From contig JADGJH010000727.1 in NCBI GenBank assembly GCA_027596945.1, positions 1 through 14,947 of the forward strand: a stretch of 14,947 nt of DNA. Direction: 5' to 3'. A model generated the notes under the pieces. That model was given only the letters and a program-made list of their open reading frames with translations, searched no databases and was not told the DNA's origin. This document shows, piece by piece, positions 7,188 through 14,947 of this stretch (the first letter of the stretch is position 1; each line of letters opens with the position of its first letter). A program made the position numbers and the translations under genes. The DNA comes from Physocladia obscura. Its lineage: Eukaryota; Chytridiomycota; Chytridiomycetes; Chytridiales; Chytriomycetaceae.

Positions 7188-9292
7188 ATGACCGAAACAG
7201 TGTTTCCTTTTGCGACACTGTTAGACGACAATGGCGATGCAAATGCTGATTTCACAAGATACCAAACACTGACGCCTTTTGTTTTCCCTGAGATTTGGAG
7301 CCGTATCTTTGTAATGGCTTTTGGAAACATGAAACAACTTTTGCGGGTAACTCAGCTCTGCAAATCAGTGTATTTCTACTGCTGGGTCTCGCCGGCTGCC
7401 AAGTCTTCTTTTTATTTTGAACGCTACGGCCGACGCAATGCTATTTTTTTTGCTTTCAGAAGCCAACTATGGAGAAGCCTGCAGTTTACAGAGATTCTCA
7501 CGTGCATGATTAATGGTGGTGCGCGTTATGCGTGCGCGGATAAGAACGAAAAAACCTGTCCGATTTTACGGCTATGTGGCATGAAGAACGGGGTTGAGCT
7601 TGTGAAGTTGTTTTGGAAGTGTCAGCCAGTTATTTCAGAGCTCCATATCAAGCAATGCTTGACACTCGGGGTAAAGAAGGGAGATTTTAATCTCAGTTAA
7701 GTTTTTTTAATTTGATCAACTTTTCGATGCCATGGCTTCCACGTTCAATATATTTAACGAGATTACGTTTAGTTTGTGCTATCCTTCAAACAGATCCTAT
7801 AACTACGTCAGCCACCTATATTACTGAAAAACTGCATTATTACAATGTTCAAATCAGCTTGATTGGGGTAACTCCTCGTATTATTTCGCATTCACATATT
7901 TTTACCATTCTATACAAATAGCTCACAAAAGCCGGCCATGCTGAATTTGCTACTATACTTGTGTCGGGTGGACAGAATCAATACAGTACAAAACTTCTTG
8001 CAACAGCAATTCAAAACAACCAGCTGACATTTGCAAAAGATTTAATTGCATCCCGCGTGGAAACGGGCTTCAACAACGAACAATCGAATGAAGTTTGGCG
8101 TGAAATCAAAGAATTTAATGTGGATTATGTTACGCGTGCATTGAATATTGGATTAATTGCAACCCAGGAATATTTGTGGTCTGTGACAGCAAATACGCGC
8201 TTTGGAATTCATGTAGTCAAGACAAATTATGACTTGAAGACGCATCCTGATTTAGACGTCATCAAGAAAATTATTCAGGCTCTCATTGATGCTGGCGCGC
8301 GCATCGATTCACACTCATTGGAAAACGCAACATCAACAGGAAGTAGACAGTTAGTCGAATACCTGCTTTACCTGTGGAAATGCACACCTAATTTTGGCGA
8401 GGCTTGTATTATTACAAAAATCTGTATGCATAATGCGTTTATGAATCTTGAATGGAATCTTGCTATTTTCTTATTGAACGAAAGGATTTCCTGGATGTCG
8501 CGTTTTATGCCTGATTTCAATGGGCTTGCTTTTAAAGCGTCAGATCAAATTGATGAGACTCTTTTAAATATTGAGCCAAGTATGGAAGACGAAAGCGGCG
8601 AATATTTTTTTGCTCATTTCCAGGAATTGATTGATTTGGGTGTTTATGACGCCACTGATAGCTGGAGTAGATCGTTAAATAGTCTGGCATATAATTCTTC
8701 AGATTGGAAACCTTCATCTGTGAAATATGCAATCTCCGAATACATCAAACGAGGCGCCAAAGTTACGATACAATGCATCGAAAATGCCGTATATAAATCT
8801 TCAGGCGCTCGTGGAATAACTGATCGTCTCAAATACTTTTTGGATGAATTGGAAATCGATCCGTTGTATCCTCCAACAGCGGAAACAGGATTTTATTTGA
8901 TGGAATCTCTTATATTTGTACGACATAATGAAACTCATCAATCGAATCTGGAATTGATGAATCTTTTACTTGATAAAGGATTCGTTATTTGCACAGAATG
9001 CGTTTTACGAGGGCTTAGCGAAAGTTGCACTGCACAAGAAATTTCACCTTGTTTCAGACGAGCTGTTGAATACGTTGTGGAGACTGAATCGCCAATATAC
9101 AACAGGTTCATTAAGGAATTTTCAGAAAGATTTGCTGGTCATTATTTTGACGTAAACTCAGATAATGATCTGGTTCTAGGATTTGAATTCATGGCCTCGA
9201 ATGGGTTTACCTGTACTTCTGAAGCTGTGAAATATCTGGAAGATGCTGGGTTTATTTTGGTTTCAAGAGTAGTGTCAAAATATATTCGGTGA
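7188..9292 (+). CDS. F-box/ankyrin-like protein, possibly interrupted by a nonsense codon
   Basis: Exon 1 is 7188-7695 and the next begins at 7773. After that the frame is open to TGA at 9292 apart from a TAG at 7919-7921. The product would be about 675 residues. Residues 29-65 (FVFPEIWSRIF...LLRVTQLCKSVYFY) resemble an F-box. From about residue 130 diverged ankyrin-type helix pairs follow, for example HIKQCLTLGVKKGDFNL, LTKAGHAEFATILVSGG, IIQALIDAGARIDSHSLENA and LMNLLLDKGFVICTE. F-box plus ankyrin proteins commonly act as substrate adaptors of SCF ubiquitin ligases; that role is inferred from architecture only. The ATG at 7188 is chosen as the first Met before the F-box. The TAG is either a nonsense mutation or the last codon of a 54-nt intron starting GTAACT at 7868. 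More than 450 open codons lie beyond it, so loss of function, if real, is recent. Confidence 0.7.
7696..7772 (+). other. 77-nt candidate intron of the ankyrin-like gene
   Basis: The donor is GTTAAG, which is weak, and the acceptor is TTACGTTTAG. A TTTAAC about 15 bases before the acceptor could be the branch site. Removal joins GGA GAT TTT AAT CTC A to TT TGT GCT ATC CTT CAA, giving GDFNLICAILQTDP, which has the spacing expected of an ankyrin helix pair. The two sides are in different frames without it. The downstream decayed copy runs across this point without a corresponding insertion, which supports the intron. Confidence 0.65.
7868..7921 (+). other. Alternative 54-nt intron ending at the in-frame TAG
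   Basis: GTAACT at 7868 and CAAATAG at 7915-7921 would make a phase-0 intron of 54 nt, the size of the ubc7 intron, and would remove the in-frame TAG. Against it, the segment reads as an ankyrin helix (IFTILYK) and keeps length and partial protein similarity to the decayed copy, which has CAG instead of TAG here. Both TAG and CAG are also good acceptor ends, so the sequence alone cannot settle the point. Confidence 0.4.
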
Positions 9293-9308
9293 AATTTTGA
9301 ACTGTACA

Positions 9309-9690
9309 CCTCAATCATACCTTTTTTCAGACAATGTTAGGAATTTTACATCAATCAGAGTGGATGAAAAAAATTTTGTGATCCAAATCAAATTTTCGAA
9401 ACTATTAATTTTTGAAAATCACATCAAGCAGTGTGTGAAACTTGCTGTTTTAAAGAGCAACTAGTCTGCGCCCAACAACGTCCCCATATATTTTTAAGAA
9501 ATTGCTTGGTTATAATACCCAGATTAACTGGGTAGAAGTTATTCCAATCGATTTGTGTGTTCAAAATATTTTTAATGCTGTTGACAAACAGCTCACAAAA
9601 GCTGGCCATGCTAATTTTGTGATGATAATCATGACTTTTGAAAATAATAATCACAACAATATGAGGTATAATTCCTGAAACAACACCAGC
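9309..9690 (+). pseudogene. Decayed partial copy of the ankyrin-like gene
   Basis: The plus frame 9309-9461 reads FSDNVRNFTSIRVDEKNFVI on to ENHIKQCVKLAVLKSN and a TAG at 9462. This matches ELHIKQCLTLGVKKGDFNL of the intact gene (7641 onward). A shifted frame carries LVCA, as in the gene after its intron. From 9478 a third frame reads TTSPYIFKKLLGYNTQINW against TTSATYITEKLHYYNVQIS. It continues to DKQLTKAGHANFV against K-stop-LTKAGHAEFA. Bases 9592-9620 match 7922-7950 at 25 of 29 positions. The TATATT-to-CTCACA distance is 105 bases in both copies. The copy lacks the 77-nt intron, has about 22 bases missing near 9475 and at least two frame changes, and fades after about 9690. It is the same strand and lies just downstream, so a local duplicate or an inserted retrocopy are both possible. 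Confidence 0.7.
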
Positions 9691-9899
9691 AATTATTGCA
9701 GTTTTGTTATTGTTGCCGGCTGTTTTCACTAATAATTTAATCATTACAAGTGTTAAAATGAGTCCAATTAAGTAGTAAAAAGAATTTACAGAATAAGAAT
9801 GAATATTTTCATGAATAACCCAGCGCTGGTTTGGGTTGGTTTTAAAAATGATTATTTCTTGCATTTATTACCTTGGTGCTGCCAACACAACTTTGGCCC

Positions 9900-10095
9900 T
9901 TGTGGTAACAAAGACATTGGATTACTGTTCAGGCTGAAGTTGGTTTTGAAGGCATAGTTATGTTGAAGCAGCTTGAATATTCATAGCAAACAGCATTGGA
10001 TGTTAAATTAATGTTCTTGCTTTCACCAGTGAAACTTATAGCAGTATTAAACCCCTTACAGTGTTTTCTTATTAGAGATGTACTAAATTAACTGT
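9900..10095 (+). other. Weak coding-like patch, then nothing up to the PheRS gene
   Basis: One plus frame reads WITVQAEVGFEGIVMLKQLE, a TAG at 9984-9986, then QTALDVKLMFLLSPVKLIAV and NPLQCFLIRDVLN to TAA. It has a single stop in roughly 60 codons and looks more protein-like than the surroundings, but nothing in it is recognisable. From 10096 to 10370 I see only AT-rich DNA, presumably including the promoter of the PheRS gene. Confidence 0.25.
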
Positions 10096-10370
10096 AGTTA
10101 GCTTTTACGCAATATTCACAGATACCAGAACCTGCATTGTTTGGCACTAATCAACAATGATTGCTATTGTTAAGCTTTTATGATAATAAAAGTGGGGTAT
10201 CAAAAAAAAAATTCGTAACAAATAAAAAGATCTTCATTGATTCTGCCTAATTTAGGAAAGAGAGAAAATTGTTAAGGGTGTGGTGATTCAACTTGACCTG
10301 AGTATGTAATATTAAGAGAGTGCTATATGATAAATGACTCAACAAAAAAAGAAATCCAAATATTTGGGTA

Positions 10371-12063
10371 ATGGGCCATCGATTGATTGGGTTGGCAAGA
10401 CCGGCGGGGACAAGATACGCACGAACGCTGCACATACGCATTGCTCTCGACTCTTCGCAGCACCAAATGAGCAAAAGCTTTGCAAAATCAATAAGTACCG
10501 AATCAGCAAATTTGCAAAGTATACAAAAGACCATTCGAGAATCAATAGAAACAGTAACAACAACAGTTCTTGGGCGCAAATTCGCCGTTGACTCAGTGAC
10601 AAACACAAGCGAATCCGTGCTGCGTTTGTCTGAACGTGGTCTTCACCGCCAGCAAGACCACCCGCTAAACATTGTCAAACAACGAATCCAAGAATATTTT
10701 GCGCGTTTAAACACCACTCATGTGTACACTTCGCACGATGCATTGCATCCAGCCGTAACGCCCGCCGACAACTTTGACTCGCTGCTGATTCCCAAAAGGC
10801 ATCCGTCACGCGCGAAAACCGATACATACTATCTAAACAGTGAATACGTTTTGCGCACACATTCTTCAGCCCACCAGGCACAGCTGCTTCGCGAGCACAG
10901 CACCACAAAATTACTTAAGTCGAGTGTTGCAAATAATGTGGCAAAAACTCATAAAGACAGCTTCGGATTCCTCGTGACTGCGGATGTTTACCGCCGTGAT
11001 GAAGTCGATGTTTCGCACTATCCTGTTTTCCATCAGATGGAAGGCGTGCGTCTCTTTTATCGAAAGAATTTGTTGTCCCAAATTAACATGGACGCATTTC
11101 CTCCAATCCCAAAATCTGCCAAAGTCACTGATTTGCCCTCACTGACAAATGCAAAGTCAAATCCCATCCAGGTATGAACATGGTAAAAAAAAGACAACAA
11201 GAAAACAAAATAAAGCAGCAAATTACAATTCTAACACGCACTCACATTAACTTTTTATTAAAGGATGCCCATTCTGCCGCAGATTCCGAACTTGTTGCCC
11301 TCCACCTGAAACGATCCCTCGAAGGCCTTGTATGGCATCTTTTTGGCACATCCGACAAAAACCTCCAAATGCGCTGGATCGAAGGCTCCTTTCCATTCAC
11401 TTCCCCTTCCTACGAACTCGAGGTTATGTACAACGGTAAATGGCTTGAACTCCTCGGCAGTGGCGTTATGCAGCAGCAAATTCTCACCGACAACGGCTGT
11501 TCAGACTATATTGGCTGGGCATTCGGTCTTGGCCTTGAACGCATCGCCATGGTTCTTTTCGACATTCCTGATATTCGTTTGTTTTGGTCAACCGATCCGC
11601 GCTTCTTGAACCAGTTTTCGTCGTCCAGCGATTTGGCCAAAAATTTCAAGTTCCAGCCATATTCAAAGTATCCAGCTTGTTATAAGGATGTTTCGTTTTG
11701 GATTCCACAGGAAGCGCAGTGGCATGATAACGATTTCTTTCAACTTGTTCGTGATGTTGCTGGCGATCTTGCTGAAGATGTTGCCCTGGTAAATAAATTT
11801 TACCGTTTTGCCCTGTGGTGATATTGCGAAGATAGCTTTCATCATTCAATTCGCATATATTCCTCAGTCAATCAATTTTATAATTATAAAAAAATAAACA
11901 GATTGACACCTTCAAGCATCCAAAAACTGGCCTGACATCAAAGTGTTTCAGAATAAACTACCGATCAATGGACAAGAATCTTGTTAATGAAGAAGTCGAT
12001 TTGATTCAAGACAACGTGCGCAAAGAATTGGCACACAGATTCAAAGTTGAATTGCGTGGATGA
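10371..12063 (+). CDS. MSF1: Mitochondrial phenylalanyl-tRNA synthetase
   Basis: The enzyme charges mitochondrial tRNA-Phe with phenylalanine as a single-chain class II synthetase in the matrix. Exons 10371-11171, 11264-11788 and 11902-12063 join in phase 0 to 495 residues (human FARS2 451, yeast Msf1 469). The first 26 residues have five Arg and no acidic residue, fitting a mitochondrial presequence. The core starts near HRQQDHPLNIVKQRI (92-106), followed by NFDSLLIPKRHPSR (134-147). Motif 2 is VYRRDEVDVSHYPVFHQMEG (206-225). Motif 3 is GWAFGLGLERIAMVLFDIPD (351-370) followed by IRLFW. The C-terminal FDX-ACB anticodon-binding domain covers about 397-495, with FKHPKTG and YRSMDKNLVNEEV encoded by exon 3. 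ATG 10371 is the first in frame after a TGA at 10335. About 20 residues at 178-199, before motif 2, look like an insertion compared with human. No key residue is missing, so it should be active. Confidence 0.95.
11172..11263 (+). other. MSF1: 92-nt intron 1 of the PheRS gene
   Basis: The donor is GTATGA after ATC CAG and the acceptor is TTTATTAAAG. A CTAAC at 11231-11235 fits the fungal branch-site consensus. Removal joins SNPIQ to DAHSAADSELVALHLKR, as expected for the family. Confidence 0.9.
11789..11901 (+). other. MSF1: 113-nt intron 2 of the PheRS gene
   Basis: The donor is GTAAAT after GCC CTG and the acceptor is AATAAACAG. Removal joins GDLAEDVAL to IDTFKHPKTG, which matches the FARS2 register; reading through instead gives a stop at 11819. 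Confidence 0.9.
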
Positions 12064-12076
12064 AAGAACATATAAA

Positions 12077-12113
12077 AATAAAAACAAAAGCTCAACTTCA
12101 GAACTGAAATAAA
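12077..12113 (+). terminator. Two candidate polyadenylation signals for the PheRS gene
   Basis: AATAAA occurs at 12077-12082 and again at 12108-12113, 14 and 45 bases after the TGA stop. Either could direct 3' end formation; the second is at the more usual distance. Confidence 0.45.
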
Positions 12114-13209
12114 GTTGCACAAAGATTTTAAATTCTCTTGCTATTATTTTCAGAAGGATTAGCTAGTGTCAGAATCTGAGATTATGTGAAAGGGAATTTG
12201 TGTAGTTTTTTGTTAGGTTTGTTGCCACGTACATTTTTCCGGCAGGAAGATGCCCCAATATTGTGAAAAAATCAAAGCACAGCCTTTTTATTCCAATTCA
12301 ATTCAAATCCAAATCAAAAAGAGGCTCATGTTTTAATTTAATTTGTGTGATATTGGCACAGGCAAAAACTATGGCTTGATACTTGCTTTGAGATTCACAA
12401 AAGGTACAAAGTATATGAAAAGCTTATTGACAGTTTCATGATGGAAGTCCATGTTCTTCAATTCACACTTGTGCTGACCAATTACAGCTGTTTGCAAAAA
12501 TATTTTTTTCTTTGTCATTTTTGAAAACTGAAAAACAAAACCTGAAATCTGTATGGGGATTCACATGCATCCTGAGCCTCTCTGTTGGAGGTTTTTCTGG
12601 GCCTCAATGGATGGCAACAGTTTGCAATCAGTGACAAATCAGCTTTTTGTTGACTGGAGCCTTGTTAGTCAGGCATTACACTATTTCCACAGCTTTGGGA
12701 CAGTTACTAACCCATTTACAATGAATCAAGGTTGACTGCAAGCTTTGGATTAACGGATAACTTTGTTGAATCCCGCAGAAGCAGATTCACTTGACCTGGT
12801 GGAATTGGAACAATAAAGTATAATATAGTTTTAGAATCTTATTATTTATTTCTAAGAATAGAACAACAATTTAAATGCCCAATTCTGTGCCTTGAAATAA
12901 GACTGCTGTTCCTCATTTTTAATGCTTTAATATTGATTAAAAATCAATTTCTAAGCAAAAGAAATTGTTCAAATGTAAAGACAAAGTTAGAACATTCAAT
13001 CCCTGTCCTTGAATTTCTCCACAAAGAACAATAATTTATATTTTTTCACAGTTATCTAATAAATAATACATTTATTTCCAATTCTATTAAATATTATTTA
13101 ACATCTATTCAGCTTGTATAACACATTTTATTTATTAAATCCAACACATTCAGATTAATCTAGTTTCATAGGTATTTTTAATTTATATTGTTTCCTTTCA
13201 GCATATCAA
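12114..13209. other. Region without a recognisable gene
   Basis: Mostly AT-rich. A GC-richer patch at 12553-12735 is open on the plus strand for 60 codons (starts MGIHMHPEPLCWRFFWASMD), but I cannot identify it or show that it is coding. The stretch 12830-13200 is very AT-rich and no retrotransposon sequence can be followed into it. Confidence 0.5.
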
Positions 13210-13253
13210 GGTGCTATTCACTCTGTGGGCTAATTGGTACTTGGATGAACTTA

Positions 13254-13457
13254 TTGACAAGGTTTATGATTCTTGTGTGCAATTGATTTTTGCATTGGCC
13301 AGTGAAAATAACATGTAATTCTTTCAGCTGTACAATCCCAGTTGTTGTGAATTGCAGGTCCATAAGAGTGAGCCTTTTGAAGTATTGTATGCCTGAGTGG
13401 CTTTGGTACAAAGAGTCTTGCATGAGTCTTGTCAACATAGTATAAAAGACCATTTCT
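13254..13457 (-). pseudogene. pol: Integrase zinc-binding (H2C2) domain remnant
   Basis: RNGLLYYVDKTHARLFVPKP leads into LRHTILQKAHSYGPAIHNN, which supplies the two zinc-ligand His residues. FHWPMQKSIAHKNHKPCQ follows. The expected C-x2-C is damaged: the first Cys position is His and only the second Cys remains. A TAA at 13251-13253 follows CQ, and more stops come within 15 codons. The DDE integrase core is absent. A linker (about 13460-13730) between RNase H and this domain is open and acidic, as in other Ty3 elements. Confidence 0.85.
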
Positions 13458-13734
13458 GAGCTTGTGGCATGAAATTTGAGAGTGCATATGACGTGGTGCA
13501 GTAGCAGGATTATTTTCAAAAGTTTCCGGTTTTTCAGGATCAATTAAGTACTTGGAGAATTCTTGAAATTCAGGATCATTAGTCATTTCCTTGATTTCAG
13601 TCATGAGATCATCAGTGAGAGTTAATTCAGAAATATTTAGCATTGCTGTAGAAGGGGCTTGAATTGTGCAGATGGTGGAAGTGTCACTGTTTGGAGAGAG
13701 TTGAATTGCAATTTCCTTAGTGTGAAAGAGATAA

Positions 13735-14105
13735 GAAAGTGCATCAGCAATCTTGTTCCATTTTCCAGGTTGCCATTGGATGTAGAAATCATAGGCAAGG
13801 ATGTCAGCAATCTATTGGTCATGTACAGGTTTTAGTTTGAGTTAATCCAGTATGTGGTGTAGTGAATGATGGTCGGTGAATATGTAGACTTGGTTTCCCA
13901 AATGTATGGTCTGTGTTGTCTTAAAGTTTCAACTAGGGCAAGTATGTCACCTTCATAAGGATGATATTTTGATTCAGCTTGGTTAAATTTGCTTGAATGG
14001 AAGGCAATTGGTTGGTCAATTCCATTTTCATCTGGTTGGGCAACCTTGCAATAGCTAGAAAGATCAGTCACAATAAAGATGAACAGGCTTGCTTGGGTCA
14101 AACAT
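13735..14105 (-). pseudogene. pol: RNase H of the Ty3/Gypsy fragment
   Basis: It starts FDPSKPVHLYCD, where a TGA and TAG follow and the frame changes. It resumes as PDENGIDQPIAFHSSKFNQA and HPYEGDILALVETLRQHRPY. Near 13897 one G appears to be missing from a run of Gs; the next frame reads NQVYIFTDHHSLHHILD. A TAA at 13842-13844 and a TAG at 13812-13814 sit where Gln and Trp are expected before IADILAYDFYIQW and WNKIADALS. The domain is therefore recognisable but cannot be made as a protein. Confidence 0.9.
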
Positions 14106-14109
14106 GGCA

Positions 14110-14805
14110 AGAAGTTTAGGGTCAGAATGATGTTTCTTGGCTTGAAGGAAGATTTTTTTGGCTTGTAAGTCCCAGACTTGTTCAAATGGTACAGTTTTGT
14201 GTCTTCTGAGAATGTCAGATAGTGGAATAAGTAGAGTGGCATGCTTTTCAACAAAGTGGTGGATTGTGTTAGCTAGTCCCAGAACGCTTCAGAGATCTGT
14301 ATAAGAGTGTAGTTCATCAAAATTTTGAATTGCTTGAATTCTTGATGGTAAGATGTTGATTTGTCTTTCAAAAATGTTGTATCCTAAGTATTCCAGTTGA
14401 TCAGTGAGAAAAGAACATTTATGCAGTCTGACATGGAAGTTGTTTTCTTGGAGTTTTTGGAGAACTTGATCCAAATGTTTGAGGTGTTCTTCCAGAGTAG
14501 TAGAATAGACAAGTATGTCATCTAGGTAGATTGTGACAAAGAGATCAATCATGTCACAGAATATTTCATTCATAGTAGTTTGGAAAGTAGCAGGAGCATT
14601 GCTGAGTCCAAATGGCATGACTAGCCATTCAAAGTGTCCATATTTAGTATGAAACCTCTTCAGAAATACGGATTTGATGATATCCAGAAGCAAGGTCAAG
14701 TTTTGAAAAGTATTTTGACTTGCCAAGATAGCTGAGTGATTCCAAGATGTTTGGCAGAGGCGTGCAGTTCTTGTGCGTAATTTTGTTTAGAGCATGGTGT
14801 TGGTT
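14110..14805 (-). pseudogene. pol: Reverse transcriptase of the Ty3/Gypsy fragment, with thumb/connection
   Basis: The frame begins LNKITHKNCTPLPNILESL, then KYFSKLDLASGYHQIRISEE, the typical finger and palm start. Near 14660 several residues are missing and the frame changes. It resumes as FHTKYGHFEWLVMPFGLSNA and PATFQTTMNE. The catalytic YLDD lies at 14517-14528 in VTIYLDDILVYS. LHKCSFLTDQLEYLGYNI follows. A TGA at 14289-14291 replaces what is normally a basic residue before SVLGLANTIHHF. The region after it (LLIPLSDILRR, VWDLQAKKIF) matches the connection segment. Upstream of about 14805 the usual N-terminal part of the domain is gone. Confidence 0.92.
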
Positions 14806-14947
14806 TTTCATATGGAGGGGGATCTTTAAAAGCTTGATAGTAGATCAGATTGTAAAGGTAGAATTTGTGATTTATTGTAAGATTATATTTTCACAGAAAA
14901 GAAAAACAAAGCCCTTTTAAACCATTGTATTTGAAATTCTATTTCAA
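14806..14947. other. Flank of the retroelement, no gene seen
   Basis: The minus strand reads a short KDPPPYEKP-like stretch next to the element and then AT-rich non-coding DNA. No LTR, primer-binding site or protease sequence is visible, so the element's 5' portion is lost or separated from this fragment. Confidence 0.5.

Larger units (their letters stand above)
13210..14805 (-). mobile_element. Ty3/Gypsy retrotransposon fragment, inactive
   Basis: Reading leftwards from about 14805, the fragment keeps pol in the Ty3/Gypsy order: reverse transcriptase, RNase H, integrase zinc domain. No Gag, protease or integrase core is present and no LTR is seen at either end, so it is truncated on both sides. 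It carries at least three frame changes (near 14660, 14060 and 13897) and stops at 14289-14291 (TGA), 13842-13844 (TAA) and 13812-13814 (TAG) inside otherwise conserved stretches. Related full elements should exist elsewhere in this genome. Confidence 0.92.

Noticed and set aside
7712..7921. A separate small gene between the two large ankyrin frames
   Set aside because: Its sequence continues the ankyrin helices in the same frame as 7922-9292 and aligns with the decayed copy, so it is an internal part of one gene.
7919..7921. Reassignment of TAG to glutamine in this organism
   Set aside because: Only this TAG faces a CAG. In the retroelement a TAG faces an expected Trp and TGA/TAA also interrupt conserved domains, while the clear host genes need no recoding.
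8532..8832. Minus-strand frames inside the ankyrin-like gene
   Set aside because: They are antisense to the long plus-strand frame and have no support of their own.
9900..10095. Possible mitochondrial DNA insert with TGA read as Trp
   Set aside because: One frame becomes open if TGA is Trp, but it does not resemble any mitochondrial protein, and another frame is nearly open without recoding.
10247..10908. Minus-strand open frames over PheRS exon 1
   Set aside because: They lie antisense to the conserved synthetase sequence and resemble nothing known.
1..14947. tRNA, rRNA, CRISPR array or bacterial-type operon
   Set aside because: I looked for B-box-like GGTTCRANNCC words, regular spaced repeats and ribosome-binding sites and found none; the introns show the DNA is eukaryotic.
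13210..14947. Complete LTR retrotransposon
   Set aside because: No LTR, Gag, protease or integrase core is present within the window and pol is truncated at both ends.

Overview
The window looks like AT-rich nuclear DNA of a fungus or close relative. Three genes can be reconstructed. They carry short spliceosomal introns (55 to 113 nt) and are more GC-rich than the DNA around them. Their products are a Ubc7-type ubiquitin-conjugating enzyme, a mitochondrial phenylalanyl-tRNA synthetase, and an F-box/ankyrin-like protein of a kind I associate with chytrid (zoosporic) fungi. The chytrid assignment is an inference; nothing in the window proves it.

Layout: 1-2138 has no recognisable gene. 2139-2694 (+) is the E2 enzyme in two exons. 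2750-7130 is a graveyard of coding-like islands broken by stops and frameshifts, separated by AT-rich DNA, simple repeats and two near-perfect palindromes. One island (3997-4448) still has what looks like a working 51-nt intron but matches no family I know. 7188-9292 (+) is the ankyrin-like gene. It has a 77-nt intron and one in-frame TAG that is either a nonsense mutation or the end of a second, 54-nt intron. Directly downstream (about 9309-9690) lies a decayed copy of part of this gene that lacks the 77-nt intron. 10371-12063 (+) is the mitochondrial PheRS in three exons. 12114-13200 has no recognisable gene. 13210-14805 (-) is a dead fragment of a Ty3/Gypsy retrotransposon: reverse transcriptase, RNase H and the integrase zinc domain, without LTRs or integrase core.

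The genes do not form a functional cluster. The E2 should act in ER-associated degradation, the synthetase in mitochondrial translation, and the F-box/ankyrin protein possibly as a substrate adaptor. All three host reading frames end in TGA. The stops in the retroelement are explained by C-to-T or G-to-A changes in Arg, Gln and Trp codons. The window therefore gives no support for an altered genetic code.
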